A DNA stretch of 64,000 nt from Gonium pectorale (GCA_001584585.1 LSYV01000007.1:842028-906027); one strand, 5' to 3'; positions 12,713 through 25,504 are shown, numbered from the stretch's first letter. The notes: generated by a model from the sequence alone, not told the origin. Numbers and translations are program-made.

Positions 12713-13455
12713 CGATCCATTACCGCTGAGCTCTGATTGCTTGCGCTCAAAGCGACGACCAAAGCGGCATGGAACCCCCTACCCGAGAGAACCGGCACGA
12801 TGCCATCAGAACCGCGCGGCGAACAAGCCGGATCCCTTGTTATGAATTCATACGTATTGTTTCATATGTTTTCAGAGATCTTCGGGGGTGGCATGAGCGA
12901 AAGCGGAAAAATCTGTGAATGAATCGTCTTTTGCCGCCTAGTATAGATCCTAAGCAATGTTGATAACCACCTCAAGCGAAAGGCAAGGGTGCTGGAGACT
13001 GCGAGTTGCGGAGTCTGCCGAAGAGCAAGCCTACCACCCCTTCCGTCCAACGTCAATCGTTCTTAACGACTTGACTCCTAACATACATACGAGCTGCATC
13101 CGCAAACAGCTCAGCGAGCAAAAGGCATGCAAGCAAGATGCACGACAACGGACGAGGGTGAAGAGTTTACACGCGGCCACTGAATTCCAGTTTGACGAAC
13201 ATAGCAGTTGTGCGCTTGCAGTTCGCAACGTCGAAGCATCTTGAAGCCTACCGACCCCATATCGCATGAGGACGAACCGTCGCAGTCCGATGCGAAAGGC
13301 CAACATTAAGGTCTCTCATTATCCCTCCCAACATGCCCCCCTCCCCCAGTGAGGCCTAGCACGACCCCCGGGTCCGCCGCGGGGCTTCTGCCTGCCGTGC
13401 CCGCAGCCGAGGCCTGCAAAGCTGCTGGCTGGGTAAAGCCCTGCTAGCGAGAACC
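12713..13455. other. Intergenic: OPR promoter and uL2m 3' UTR
   Basis: Lies between the OPR start and the uL2m stop, both minus strand. Contains a TGTAA element for uL2m at 13167-13171. The part near 12840-13200 is AT-richer than the coding DNA. No coding exon is supported. Confidence 0.5.
13167..13171 (-). terminator. Candidate TGTAA poly(A) signal of uL2m
   Basis: TGTAA on the minus strand about 285 bases after the uL2m stop, a usual distance for a volvocine 3' UTR. Confidence 0.4.
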
Positions 13456-15243
13456 CTACGCTTTCTTCTCTCCGTCACCACCGCCACCGCCTTGCCGGGC
13501 CCTCTTCTGCTCTGCTTTGAGCTTGGCGCGCCACTTCTTGGCCTGGGAGAACTGCTGGATGGTCTGGCCGTTGGCGCGCACCATGATGAAACGGTTGGAT
13601 CCCTTGTTGCGCCGCCGCGTGCGCTTGCCCTTGGTGTACACGCCCCAAGGCGTGCATGAGGGCCGACCGCCGTTCGTTCGACCGCCGTGCGGGTGGTCGA
13701 TGGGGTTCATGGCAATGCCGCGCACGGTTGGGCGCCACCCAAGCTTCCGCCGCGCACCCGCCTTTCCGTAGTTGGTGGACGAGTAGAGCGGGTTGCTGGC
13801 GAGGCCCACCGTTGCGCGGCAGTCCAGGGGCAGCAGCCGCGTCTCACCTGTTCACAGCCATTGGCACGGACACAGAAACGGGCGCAGAACATCGGAGGCC
13901 TTCAACTACTGACATGCGCCAAGTATCCACACAGGCCGCGTAGCAACAGGCCGCGGCGTGGCCACCTGAAACTCACAGCGAGTAGATGTATCTGCCAGAA
14001 ACCCCACCGATCCTAATACAATTAAGGAGCCTCTCAGGAAAGTGATGTCCTGTCGATCTACGGTGCGGCAGCCGCCGCTACAATCCTGGTACTCCAAACA
14101 CCCACCGGACGGCATCTTCATGATTGCGTGCTGCTCCTGCTTGCCCAGGATCACGGCGTGCGTGTTGGCGCGGCGCGCGATCTGGCCGCCCTTGCCTGGA
14201 TACATCTCCACGTTGTGGACGGGCACGCCTACCGGCACCTCACGCAGCGGCAGCACGTTTCCAGGGCGCACGGGCGAGCCGCTGCCTGACATGATCACGT
14301 CGCCGGGCTTGAGCTCGGCGGGGGCCAGGTGGTAGCGCGTGAAGGGCAGGCGGCCATCTACGGCAGGTTCGGGGCGGGAACAACTTGTGGGAGCGATTGA
14401 GCACAGCGGGGCCTTCGGGTGGAAACGATGGGTACTGAGTCCAGAGGGGCACTGTCTGCTGGTAACAAGGCCGCATACGACGGACACATGATCCTCAGGT
14501 CGTTCCGTACACACGCATAGTTGAAAAGGGGTCCGATGCTCACAGGAGGAGAGGGGTCCCCTGGGCAGGCTGTGAACCTGAGGCCCCCATACACGTGGGG
14601 ACCTGAAGGATGGTTGCGCACACTTCAGCGCTACAAGCACAGCTGTCCAGAGTCCGATCAACCACCCTGAACCCCTCAACGATCATTTGGATGCCCGCCT
14701 GCATTGAGCCGGGTCCACGCTCGTCAAATAGCCCCGCCGCGCCGTACCCCGGCCGCCCTGACCTGGCGAATACTTGACGAGCGCCAGGAAGCCGGTGCGA
14801 TTGGGGTCCAACTCCAGCCGCTGCACCACCCCGGGGATGCCGTCCAAGTCCTGCCGGTCAAAGTCAACTTTGCGGATCGTCTTGGGGTCGCCGCCGCCGC
14901 GATGGCGCGTGGTGATGCGGCCCGTCATGTTGCGGCCGCCCGTCTTGTGCACGGGCACGGAGAGCGAGGGCACAGGCGGTCCCGTGTAGACGCCCAATGC
15001 ATCATAGTCGATTGAAATCTTGTGGCGCAGGCCCGGGGTACGCGGCTTCCAGTATATGAGGCCTGGGCCGTGTCGGGAAGCGTCATACCATGCGGGGCGA
15101 GGGAGGGCAAGGGAAGGAGTTGGAAGGAGTCGGAAACGCACCGTTCTTGTGCACAAAACGTTGGCAATATGTTGGGCCGACTGCCGAATGCGTCTCATAG
15201 GGGAATTGGTCGGTTGGGCAGCGACCACGCACGGGCCAGACAT
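13456..15243 (-). CDS. MRPL2: Mitochondrial ribosomal protein uL2m, nuclear-encoded
   Basis: Large-subunit protein uL2 of bacterial type. Exons about 15243-14763, 14357-14106 and 13847-13456 join in phase (phase-1 introns) to about 374 residues. Family landmarks: [18 protein letters not shown] across intron 1, [27 protein letters not shown] across intron 2, and [13 protein letters not shown], whose His sits at the peptidyl-transferase centre. The C-terminus is basic. Green algae keep rpl2 in the plastid genome, so a nuclear bacterial-type uL2 is most likely mitochondrial; the Arg-rich start ([10 protein letters not shown], in-frame Met at 15198) fits a presequence. The 5' end is the weak point. 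A good acceptor (cggcccag) just before GLIYWKP at 15062 means the true first exon could lie further upstream. Confidence 0.9.
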
Positions 15244-16301
15244 GTCAAGAGCTCAAGTCAGCGCCCCAGCCATGCCGCCACACATGCGAGCCGCATGGGG
15301 CAAACCAGCAAAGCCACGCATTCAGATAGGGCATGTGCGTGACAGGCCAAAGCGTAAAATGCGCCAGAGGAGTTTAACCCACTTTTGTCCGTTGCAGCTT
15401 CCCCAAATGCACGCAAACCCTTAACTGGCAGCCTCCACGGTGGTGGTTTGTATGCATATAACCCCTTAACCGTGTTGTTTCTCACCTGGTAGCGGTTTGG
15501 TCACTTTTACCTTGTAGCTGTACCTGGTCCGAATGAGTTGCAACAAGTTGAAATTGCCTACGCACAGAAAGGAAAGGCCAAAAGAGCGCGAGGTGATTAC
15601 GCACGACAGGGAATTATGGGCTCCGTTTGGCGTGCCAACCGGGGTTTATTCCCCAAGGAGGACCGGGGCCTTGCCCTTCAGCAAAACCATCCCCTCCGAC
15701 CTGGCTGCAGCGCCTCTTGGACTGCACAGGTGAGCGACCCGTTGGCGGTGGGCTGTGCAAGACCCTCCTGCGTCGCGTGCACGCAATCGGTGAACCTTGG
15801 TGAGGGCCGAGGGCCACGATACCTAAGCTCACTTACAAGGGCGCTCGATGATCCCTTGGCGAGGGCCCTGGCGCATGACTGCGCCAAGCGCCGAAGCATC
15901 AAGCCGTTAGGGTGAGCAAGCCTCCCCCTGCCTCTATGGGGGCAGCCAAAGTTGTGAGAAAGAAAAGGATGCACCTAGCCTATTAGCTACCGTAGGACGA
16001 GAGGACGGAGTTGGGGACAAGGCACTAACGAAATAGAGCAATGTGGCCACACCAACAACGCGCCTCTCGCTCCGACATCATAGGGAGCATGTTCCTGCGC
16101 CAACATTGCCCTCCTTCCACCGAAACCACGAACGAACAACCGCTGCTCAGTCTTACCAGCCGTGAAGACATGAACCTGATGCATCTATAAACATCAACCA
16201 CCGGAAGCTGCAACGAACGCCAAGTTGACCTGGTCTCAGTGCGGCGAAACGACGCGCTTGCGTTTGCTTTCATTCTATCGGGTGCCCTCTAGTTGATCGC
16301 T
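15244..16301. promoter_or_regulatory. Divergent intergenic region, uL2m / DNAJC17
   Basis: About 1.06 kb between divergent genes. It should contain both promoters and possibly an undetected first exon of uL2m. No protein family, tRNA or repeat recognised. Confidence 0.4.
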
Positions 16302-18747
16302 ATGGACGGCACAAAGCAGAATGCCTATACTATCCTAGAGCTCGAACCCGACCCGGACATTGACGAAGCCACCATTAAAAAGGCACGTGGCGGGGCGGAA
16401 TGGTCGTGGTGTCTCGGAGGGTGTGAGCGCACAGGACATGCACACGCCAAAACCCGTGACCATGGACCCCTTCCCTACCGCCCTCCTCCAACTGCAGGCG
16501 TACCGCCGCCTGGCCATTCTCAAGCATCCAGACAAAAACCCAGACAATCCGAATGCTGGTGTGTCAGGGGCTGCCTATGGACTCCGTCGTGTCGCCAATT
16601 GTCAGGCGGTGCTGCCAACTGTTATCAAGCTTCTGCCTCACGAATTCCACCCTGACGGTAGTGTTTGCCCTATCGCCGCCCAGCTGAGGAATTCAACGAG
16701 CTCAAACAGGCGTATGGGCTCCTGTTGGATAAGGCAGCTCGGGGCGCCCTGGATGACCTCCTCAGGTGGGAGGTTGGATTTAGGCAGAGCATTGGTGCGC
16801 CCTAGCCGATGGCGCAGCCTTGTTTATGGGCCCATGAGCCTGCCAAACTGCCGCTCGCCGCGTTAACTTGCTGCGCAGGGCCCAGGCGCAGCGGGCGGCC
16901 CGGGAGTCCGCTGTGAGCGACAAGAGGCGCAAGATGAGGGAGGAGCTGGAGCGGCGGGAGCGGCAGGTGCGGCTGCTCAGGCGGAGGTGTTACACAGCCG
17001 GGTCGTAGGCGTCGAGTTTGTCTAGGTGACTGTTTGGGAAGTAGCTTGGGTCGCAGATAAGTGGGAACAGGCGTGCCCAACGGGCACCGCGGGCCTGCAG
17101 TCAAGCGCAAGCGCTTAGGCAGGTATTGAGCTGTGTTATCGGGAACCCGGGATGGATCTGCATCTTGGATATGCGGCCGCAGATAGCCATGCTGCTTGCG
17201 CCCTCACTCCACCGCAGGCGTCAAGCGGCAGGTCCGAGGAGGAGCTCGCGCGGCAGCGGCTGAAGGTGGGCCCTCCCTAGGATGCAAAATATGTCTTGTG
17301 ACATGTCTGGGTGCGTTCTTTGGTTCGCGTGTTGTTCTAAAATGTGACGCGTGGAAAGCGTGCCCTGGTACGGCGCCCAACATGTCCCGCTGTCGTATGC
17401 CGGTATGCGTGTGCTCACGCTTGGGTTACGCTGGCGGTGCCAGGTCAGACTTGCGTGGGTATCCCACGTGGCTCAGTGACGCCTAAGTGATTCCGGGACG
17501 CGTTTGCTTCCCGCGCCACCTTCTTCAGGTGGAGCTTGAGCGCCTGCGCCGCAAGGCAGAGGAGGAGCAGCTGCGGCAGAGGCAGCAGGCGGCCGACCTG
17601 GCGGCGGCAATCGCAGCGCAGCGTGCAGCTGCCGCAGCTGCGGCGTCCGGGGCGGACGCGGCTCAGAGCGGGATGGGCGATTGGGGGCCTGGCGTTCCGT
17701 CAACCTCATACGGGGGAGGAGGCGGAGACGGTGGCGCGCCAGGGGAAGTACAGGCACAGTTGCGGCGGACGCTGAAGGCAAGTGGCATAGCCCTCAGGAG
17801 GAGGTCCCAGGCATTTCCTCTTCCCCAGGTTGCCAAGGCCAGATCTGTCGTGCGCACTTGGATAGCGAGTCTTCGGTAACGGCAAGTTAGGTACGGTACA
17901 CACGCTTGGAATCCGCTCCCAGTGCCTGCCCCTAACGTCGGACCCTGCCCACTTCCCCGTTGGCATCCAGGTCACTTGGGACCCCACCTGCCGGGAGTAC
18001 AGCACCGAGGAGCTGCGGGCTGTTTTCGGGACGTTCGGGGGCCCCGTGCAGGATGTGGTGCTGCGGGACCGCAAGAAGCGGCGGAAGGCCACCGCGCTGG
18101 TCGTGATGCCGAGCGAGGCTGCGGCCGCAGCGGCGGCGGGCAGCGTGTGCGGGGACACAGGCGAGCCGCTGCTGGTTGTGCCGCTTGTGGCGGAGGTGGC
18201 GGACGTGCAGTTGGACGGGGAAGGAGGGCCACCGCCTACAGAGGTGGCGCCCGAGGCCGTATCAGCAGGCGCGGGACCGGGCTCGGCCACAAGTGTAGGA
18301 ACCGACGGCCTCTTGCCCCCCGGCGGCCCAGGGACAACTTCGGCGCCGCTGCTGCAGCGGCCAGCAAGGTTGCCGGACATGGCAGCGGCGGCGGGGCGCC
18401 CCCTATTCCCAGGGGCAGCGGGTAAGCCAATGTTTCCCGCTGCCGCTGCCGCCGCGGCCCCTGGCCTGGGATTACAAGGTGGAGGCCTTTACCCGTCGGC
18501 TGCAGCTGCTTCGGGCCCAAGCTTCCCGTCAACCTCGGGGCGGCCTGCGTTCCCGGTTGCGGTTGGGGCGGGTGCGGCGTTTCCCAGCTGGCGGACCGCC
18601 ACGGCGGCCGGGGGAGCTGGAGGCTGGGGGGCTGCAGGTTCGGCAGGCGGTAGAAGCTTTGAGGATCAGGTATTGGAGAAGATGCGCCGCGCGGCGGCGG
18701 CACGGCAGGCAGCGGCGGCAGATGAGGCGGACAAAGGCGATTCCTGA
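16302..18747 (+). CDS. DNAJC17: DNAJC17-like J-domain / RRM splicing cofactor
   Basis: Exons 16302-16382, 16498-16558, 16684-16765, 16879-16966, 17218-17265, 17529-17777 and 17971-18747 join in phase to 461 residues. The J domain reads AYTILELEPD, then AYRRLAILKHPDKNPDNP with an intact HPD, then AEEFNELKQAYGLLLDKAAR. A basic coiled coil follows (KRRKMREELERRERQ), then an RRM-like segment (VTWDPTCREYSTEELRAVFG). This order matches DNAJC17/Cwf23, a spliceosome-associated co-chaperone. The C-terminal ~170 residues are an Ala/Gly/Pro-rich extension. The first and last introns have GC donors (16383, 17778), the second with the classic AAG/GCAAGT context. The true start is ATG 16302; an in-frame TTG at 16293 is not used. 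Confidence 0.92.
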
Positions 18748-19912
18748 AAACTTAGCAGCGTAGGCGAAGCTAGCGCGTAGGATGCTACTGAATTGAGTTT
18801 TGAGGGTTGACTTTACGCTGGTGGCTGTGACGCACGGCCTGTCAGGACTGGTGTGACGTATGTTGATGGCTAGGGCTCAGACCGTATGACGCTCACGTCT
18901 GTCTTGTGAACACCCGTACGTGCGAGTGGCGGGAGTTCAAAGCGAAGGACAAGACAGTAACACATGTTAGCCGCCAGCTGCATGGTGGCTCCACACATTA
19001 TCTGGAACACCCAGGTTTGTTGAACTCTCGATGCAGCGAGTCATGTTAACAATGGTGATTTGCCGCAGATTCTGCGTAGATTCTGTGGAGTACGGTATGC
19101 GGGACCCGATACATGTCCACACAGTAGCCCATCCAACCATTCACTACTAGAGGTTAAGGTCATTGAAATCGGGGCAAATGGCCCTACACGATTCAAGTTC
19201 GCATGCACCCGCTACTGTTCTGTTGAGTCAACCTGCAGGCTACAGCTGACATCGTTCATGTGTCTTGCTATACCGGAGCCTATTACGTCCCGACACATGA
19301 CACTCTCGTTCGCAATCAGCACCTCACGCCAAAGCACTCTGCAGCCAACTAATTCACAGAAGCCAACGTACGGTACTGCACGGAAGGAGGGGGCACTCGC
19401 CTGCTTCGCCGCCCTGCCCCTAGATCAGTACACATGTGGGGCATGCACGCTGGCACGTCGGCGCCCTAACTGCAGTGCACGGTCAGGACCATCCAAAACC
19501 AACCGGATGTAAGCTTCAAGTTCATTGCGGCATCCAAAACGTCAAGTAATTTGTAAGGGCCTCCGTGGAGGGTGTCGACACGATGGCCCCGGAACCGCCG
19601 GGTCAGCTTTCAAGCCAGGCGGATGGGATCCAATCCGCGATGCCGCCACTGCGCAAATTATAACATTAGTCGAATGCTGTACATTGCCCTGCGGATGATG
19701 CCGTAAGTCCGTACACAATATGTGAATGTGCCGTAGGCACCTACAAGCCAGGATACGTAGTCCGTGGCATTAATATGAAAGCCACCTGGCAGCAAGTTGT
19801 CTTTAGATGTTTAGGGCCTTGTCAACTCTGCGCACACCCAAGTAGAAGCATTTCTGGCACAGCTTGAGCAGCCACAGGCCGCTGAAGACTCGCTCGTGCG
19901 CACGAGAAAATA
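18748..19912. other. Convergent intergenic region, DNAJC17 3' UTR
   Basis: Contains no recognisable gene. The first 760 bases are probably DNAJC17 3' UTR, ending near a TGTAA at 19508-19512. A 150-codon open frame inside it looks like no known family. Confidence 0.5.
19508..19512 (+). terminator. Candidate TGTAA poly(A) signal of DNAJC17
   Basis: First TGTAA seen on the plus strand after the DNAJC17 stop, about 760 bases downstream. Confidence 0.35.
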
Positions 19913-22900
19913 TTAGAACGGCGGCGGCGCCTCTACCGGCTCCCTTGGCGGCGCCGGCGGGGGCCGCTTCCTCTTCAGTGGCGGCGGCGGCGGCCTTTTG
20001 CGGGGAGGTTTCGGGGATGGAGGCTTCGGGCTGGGAGGGGGAGGAGGAGGGGCCGACGCCGAGGGTAGGTTGAAGGGTGGTGGGCTGGAGGTATAAAGGC
20101 GCGGTGGTGGCAGACTCGGCGGCGACTGTGTTGGTGACGGGCTTGATGGCGGCGGGCTGGGCGGTGGTGGGCTTGGCGGCGGCGGGCTGGGTGGTGGTGG
20201 GCTTGGCGGCGGCGGGCTGGGCGGTGGTGGGCTGGGCGGCGGCGGGCTGGGTGGTGGTGGGCTTGAGGGTGGAGGCCGCGGAGGCCTCGGCGGCGGCGGC
20301 GGCGAACTGGGCGGTGGTGGGCTGGGCAGCGTCGGGCTGGGTGGTGGTGGGCTTGGCGGCGGCGGGCTGGGTGGTGGTGGGCTTGGCGGCGGCGGGCTGG
20401 GCGGTGGTGGGCTGGGCGGCGGCGGGCTGGGCGGTGGTGGGCTTGGCGGCGGCGGGCTTGGAGGCGGAGGCGGAGGAGAAGGCGACGGCGGAGGGGAACC
20501 AGATCGCGGCGGTGGTGACCTTGAGGGTGGCGGCCTTGGTGACGGCGGGCTGGGGCGTGGTGACGGTGGCGGCGACCTAATAGGTGGTGGTAGGGGAGGT
20601 GATCTGGGAGGTGGCGGCCTCGGCGGCGGGTTGGGTGGCGGCGACGGCGGCGGCGGTGGAGATGGCGGTGGAGAGGGCCCGCAAGACGGGTCCAGCGCAT
20701 CGACCAGATCGTTGCCTGTAATGGGGATGCCAACAGGGATTTTGAAACTGTCAGGCCTCAAAGCACACCTACAGGGTACCCTAGACTACACACCAAGGAC
20801 ATGTGGGCTATGGGTCTCTAGGTTAGGGACAGGGAACAACAAGGGGCCACGCTCGGCAGGTCCGCCGTGCTGAGGAGTACGGCCGCTGCCTTGCCATCCT
20901 GTTCCCTACTTACAGTCGTTATCAATACCGTCAAAGCACCCATCTCCTGTCTCCCTGAGCTGCGTGAAGCGGCACACCCGGACGGTGGCGCTGACGCCTG
21001 GGGTGATGCTTAACACCTGAATCCTCACGCCTCCGCCCGTGAAGAAGTCGTTGCTGCATCATCGATGGCACGGGCAACGTTACAAACCCGGAATGTACCG
21101 TTTGCAGAAAAGCTTATGGGCATCAGGCATACTATGCGAATACGACCCGCAGTTCCATAGTCCCACCCGAGCGACGAAACACAAGCGCAAGGCGTCCCCT
21201 GACGGGTGACACGCCAATCCCTTCTCACTCTGTGTCCACGAATGGCCCCGTGTAGATGCCACCCGAGCTCAGAACTGCTAGCAGCAGCGTGCGGTTCCAG
21301 TCGCGCTCCGAGGCGGTGCCGTTGAAGGCGTGAACAAAGACCTGGGAGCGCGGGGATGAGAGCAGACCCGCTTCAACGGAAGAAGGGCCCGTTACTCCTT
21401 GGCGGCGCTTCGCGATGGTGCAAACCCCGGTGCGTCACTATGACCTGGCGTCCAGCCTGACCGCCTGCTGCGCAAACACCGTCACGGCGACGGCGCAAGG
21501 CGCAGCCCCATGCACGCCTTCAGCCCGCAACATACGTTCTCCGTGTGCAGACCTACCCTGTTATTATTGCCGGATGTGAGGATGTTGTCGAATGTGGCGG
21601 TGCGTGTGCGGAAGCTGATGAAGAGGTTCGGGTAGGCAACATCGTTCACTGAGTACAGCAGGTACAGGTGGTTGACGTCGGTCGCCGACTCGGGCGGAAT
21701 GACCCAGGTCTTCAGCACGCCGCTGTTGCCAACAATGTTGGTGGAGCTGGGCAGCAGCGTGGCGATGGGTGAGTTCCAGCCCACGCGCAGCTGGTTGCCG
21801 GGGTTCATGCACAGGTAGCCGTCGCTGCTGCCGGAGTTGCCCATGACGTCCGAAGTGTCGCCGTACTGTCGCGGGAAGTTATGGGGAAGTTGCGGACCAC
21901 GGTTGAAGGTGACTCAGCGAGGTCAGGTCCGCAAAGCGTTGGGACTCGGAACGCCACGATCGCAAAACATGGCCAATCGTTTTGGCCCAAGTAGGGCGGC
22001 TGCTATTGACCATGCAGACCCGCCACATCTCGTCCCAGGGGCTTTACCTCGTCAAAACCACGCCCCGCGTGGCTGAGCCCAGTGGTGTGGCTGATCTCGT
22101 GCATGGCCACGGTCAGGCTCTGCGCGTAGCTGCCCTTGATGTACACCGAGCACGTCGAGCCGCCGCAGCCCACACTGGCCAGACCTGCCCAGCCGCATCT
22201 CGTCTGTGGCAGTCACCGCACAAGTGGGGGAACATCGCGATCAGGAACATGCAGGCCAATGTCATCGGGTACTGGCGTGATGCCGTGCAGTTGGAAGGGG
22301 AGGCGCAACTCATGGGAAGGCGCAGCACAGCAGCATAGATCGTCCGAGGAATTCTGACTGGTGGGCAGGGGCGCATGCGCCTGCACTAGGGCCCTAGGCC
22401 AAGCGCCCCCGGCTGGCAGCGCCTCAGGCCCTTAAGAATGTGCGAATGAGCGCTGCGCGCTTGCTTCCACGCTTACGTTGGCTGGAAGGATATGGATGAG
22501 ACGCCTCCTGGTAGTACTCGCCATGAAATCGCCATACCCAGCCTGGGGTGTCACAGATTGGAGCGCTTGTACATTCTGGTCTCGTGGCTCAGAACTAGAC
22601 GTCATACCAAAACAGCATGGCGGACATCAGCTAGGTAGCATATGCAGCTTCTCTAAAGGATGATGCGTTGGACGTTCCGAGGGGGCAAGGAATTTGGTTT
22701 CCTGATACAGTTGCGAACTGCCGCCGAGCGCCAACCTACCGCCCGCGCGGCGGCTTCTCCTGCAAGGCGCCATGAGAACTGCTCCGCGGCCCCGCAGTAC
22801 TGTGAGGAATCGTATGGGTACTCGAGCACGCCGCTGAACACAGAGCCAGTGCAAGGTACCTGAGTAAGGGGGACGAAGGCGACACAGTCACAGGGTCCGG

Positions 22901-24687
22901 GCGGGGGGCAGTTGGGCGTCTTGGCCCCGTGAGACACAGCAGCTACATGTAAATGCCACATGCACAGCTCTGCCGGTTCCTTTGACAATCTGGCAGGCAG
23001 ACACATAATGAGGCCGAGGCAAAGAGCAAGGCAACTCCGGCGTCTCCGTTGCGCCCGCCCTAGGCACCACGGACCACCGATTCGGACGTACCTCAACTGG
23101 CCCGATGATCACGGTGTCCTCCTCGAGGAACTTCACCTTGTTGTAGGTGCAGGTATCGTGGTACCCGCTAATGCTCATGCTGTTGCGAAAGTAGATATTT
23201 CGGGCTTCCTGCAAGTAGGGCACGGGTGTGGCAGTGACCGTGGCCTGCATCAAAGCCACTGTAAGTGGCCCGCAGGCGCGGTGGCCCATGGGCGAAGCCA
23301 CCGAGCGGTATGGCGACGGCAAACGTGCTTCCCCGTTCGGCTGGCACTCGAGCACGCTCCCTCCTTAGGCCTGTGGCCGCAGCCATAGCCCGTACACGGT
23401 CAGCGGCATGTGCCCCACAAGCATAGGTCGCCGGTGCGCACGACCAGGTATTGCACTGTGTACTCAAGGCTGCGGCGACGGAAGAGCGCCTGGACTTGGT
23501 AGCCCGGCTCCGGAGGATGTCCCAAGCGCCCTGGTGCCCTGGTATGCAGTCCATATCTCCTCTGTATCCTCAGCTGCTCGGCCCAAAAGTCAGTTGCCAT
23601 GAGCACCTGTCCGTGCCCGCAGCTTACCTCCACTGTTAGTGGCGCCGGCCAGCCGCAAGTGCTGATGAGGTAAATCATGCTCTTTATCCGGATGGGTGCT
23701 CCATCGTACACCTCGTGCGCTTTGCTCTCCCCCACAACATCAATGCCCAGCAACTCCGGCTCGTCAGACATCAGGCGGCGCCCGCTTGACGCGCTGCTAT
23801 TGGCGGCATAGCGCACGCGGATGAGGTCGCCCGTCCGGACCTGTAGGGCGGCAAGTAGTGGCGGAGAATCCCCGGCGTCTAAATGAAGTTACGAGCAAAG
23901 TAGGCGACATCAGGCGCAGAGTGGTTGGTGAGCAGTGGCATGGTAACGGGGTGAGCAGGGCTCGTTGGTGACGGAATCAGCTGGTGCTGACTCGCGAGAC
24001 GCTCTCGAGCTTGTGAGGGCAGTGAGAGGGTAAGGCCATGTATGAAATCGTTTAATTGCCTACCATAGGCAACCTGCAAACTCGGTTGGCCGTCCTGCAT
24101 CTGCCCCTCCCCCGCCCCATGGCCCCGGCCCAGCCGTCGATACGACCGGTTCCTTTCCATCAGAGCAGCAGACGCCGCCCCAACTATGTAAACTCGCATG
24201 ACCTCCACTGCAGATCCCAGCGAGCGCCAGGCGCATACCTTGTACTTGTCTGACACGCCATCTCCAGCAGCCACCTCCCGCCAGGCGGACCCATTAGTAC
24301 CAACGGCGTCGCCAGTGTCGTTCCGCGTGAAATAGATCAAGTCCGTTTTAAGGTGGAACCCGCTGCAGGCCGGTTTCCTGTCGAGACGTGTTGGAACCGA
24401 TGTTGCGCGAACCCCGATTTCACCGGTTTCCGGCAGCAGATACTCACCGCTCGTCTACGTAGAGAGCAGACATAACATCTGCATACCCTGTGGATGCACA
24501 GGGACCCGGCTGTCATGAATTTTCAAATCGTCGGGGCTGACGCTAGCCACTGACGCCAAAAACAGCTCCACAGTGCTTACGGCTTACCAAGTTCAGCGGA
24601 AACTGCTGAGACTACACTCGGTTGGGCAAGGAGAGCTGCGAACACTGCTGCGAAGCCGAGCGCTAATGCACCAGGCGACGGCCCCAT
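19913..24687 (-). CDS. Gametolysin-like M11 zinc metalloprotease with Ser-Pro(n) tail
   Basis: Secreted cell-wall/matrix protease. Exon 1 (24687-24588) codes a signal peptide (MGPSPGALALGFAAVFAALL). Clear later exons: 24362-24239, 23840-23628, one ending 23092, one starting 22859, 22184-22048, 21865-21557, 21341-21229, 21053-20914 and 20715-19913. The 3' six are all phase-consistent. The catalytic site MHEISHTTGLSHAG fits HExxHxxGxxH. It is followed by EYGDTSDVMGN, the M11 equivalent of the Met-turn, and VFVHAFNGT. A FDGIDNDCNDLVDALDPSCG segment resembles MopE-type repeats. About 250 residues of SPPPP then follow, as in Volvox VMPs, probably hydroxyproline-glycosylated and wall-anchoring. The prodomain is less certain, and junctions between 23628 and 22184 are not fully resolved. 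A 7-base microexon (24454-24448) would restore phase after exon 1. Confidence 0.88.
20130..20640. repeat. Degenerate tandem repeat coding (SPPPP)n
   Basis: Imperfect repeats of about 15 and 30 bases, such as ggcggtggtgggctgggcgg. On the minus strand they code SPPPP and SPPPPP units of the metalloprotease tail. Such arrays expand and contract readily. The long plus-strand open frame across it is only the complement. Confidence 0.85.
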
Positions 24688-25504
24688 CCTTAACCAAAGC
24701 TCCCGCAAGTGCCAGTGCGGTATGGGCAGGGTGCTACAGCGCCGGAGTTGCGCGGCTTCAGTATATGGTTACTACGGTTGGGTGCCGTTCAACCAACTTC
24801 CTCCCCGTCGCACTGGAGCTCGATTGCTGCACAAGCTCCAGCTGTTTATTCTGGATAATTATGCAGCCGATAATGTCGGCATTAGTTAAAGTGGTTATCA
24901 TCACCTGGACCCCCGGGTCTGTCCCGGAGCCAAGGACGAAGCTGGGCGTGTGGGGCCACCCTGCGGCTGGGCATCTGTTCCATTATATGCAAATTTGGTC
25001 TGTACGTAAGGATGTCAAGCGCATTCGGTACACCTCAAGCCGTGCCGCCAGCACTGCTCTCTTCCCCCCACACAGACTAGTAAGTAGTAACAAACAGAAG
25101 CGCATAGCTGCTTCCCAAAATGCAGGGGCCGGAACAGCGCGAGTACGTATATAACTTAAATATGGTATGAGACGTAATAAGACACGGGCGATCAACCCGG
25201 ACCAGCTCAAGCAAACACGTAGCCTAACGCTGTGAGGAGCTGCCGGCCTTGCAATTCCCATCACTTTGCGGATCCAATGCAGCCCCTTGCTCCAGGCGCA
25301 AGAACATGGCCCTGCATCGTACATGGCGATGGTTTGATTGCACCAAAGCTTGGGGTCATTGGCAGCACAACAATCCAGCCCTCCGGGACACCTGCACCAT
25401 TACATTATGATTCCGTTTTTATCACAAATTTGCCGATAGAACCGCCGCCCCCCTGGATGGCCCATGGGGCAGCTTGCAGCGCCCTTGATGGGCCCCGGGC
25501 CAGC
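24688..25504. other. Intergenic: metalloprotease promoter / LRR copy A 3' flank
   Basis: Both neighbours are minus strand. The LRR poly(A) candidate lies at 25400-25404; the rest should hold the metalloprotease promoter. No coding exon supported. Confidence 0.45.
25400..25404 (-). terminator. Candidate TGTAA poly(A) signal of LRR copy A
   Basis: Minus-strand TGTAA about 100 bases after the copy A stop. Confidence 0.4.

Noticed and set aside
19060..19512. 150-codon plus-strand open frame
   Set aside because: No family resemblance; lies in the probable 3' UTR of DNAJC17 and stops within a TGTAA element.
20077..20580. 167-codon plus-strand frame of GLAAAGWAVV repeats
   Set aside because: Exact complement of the SPPPP-coding tail of the metalloprotease.
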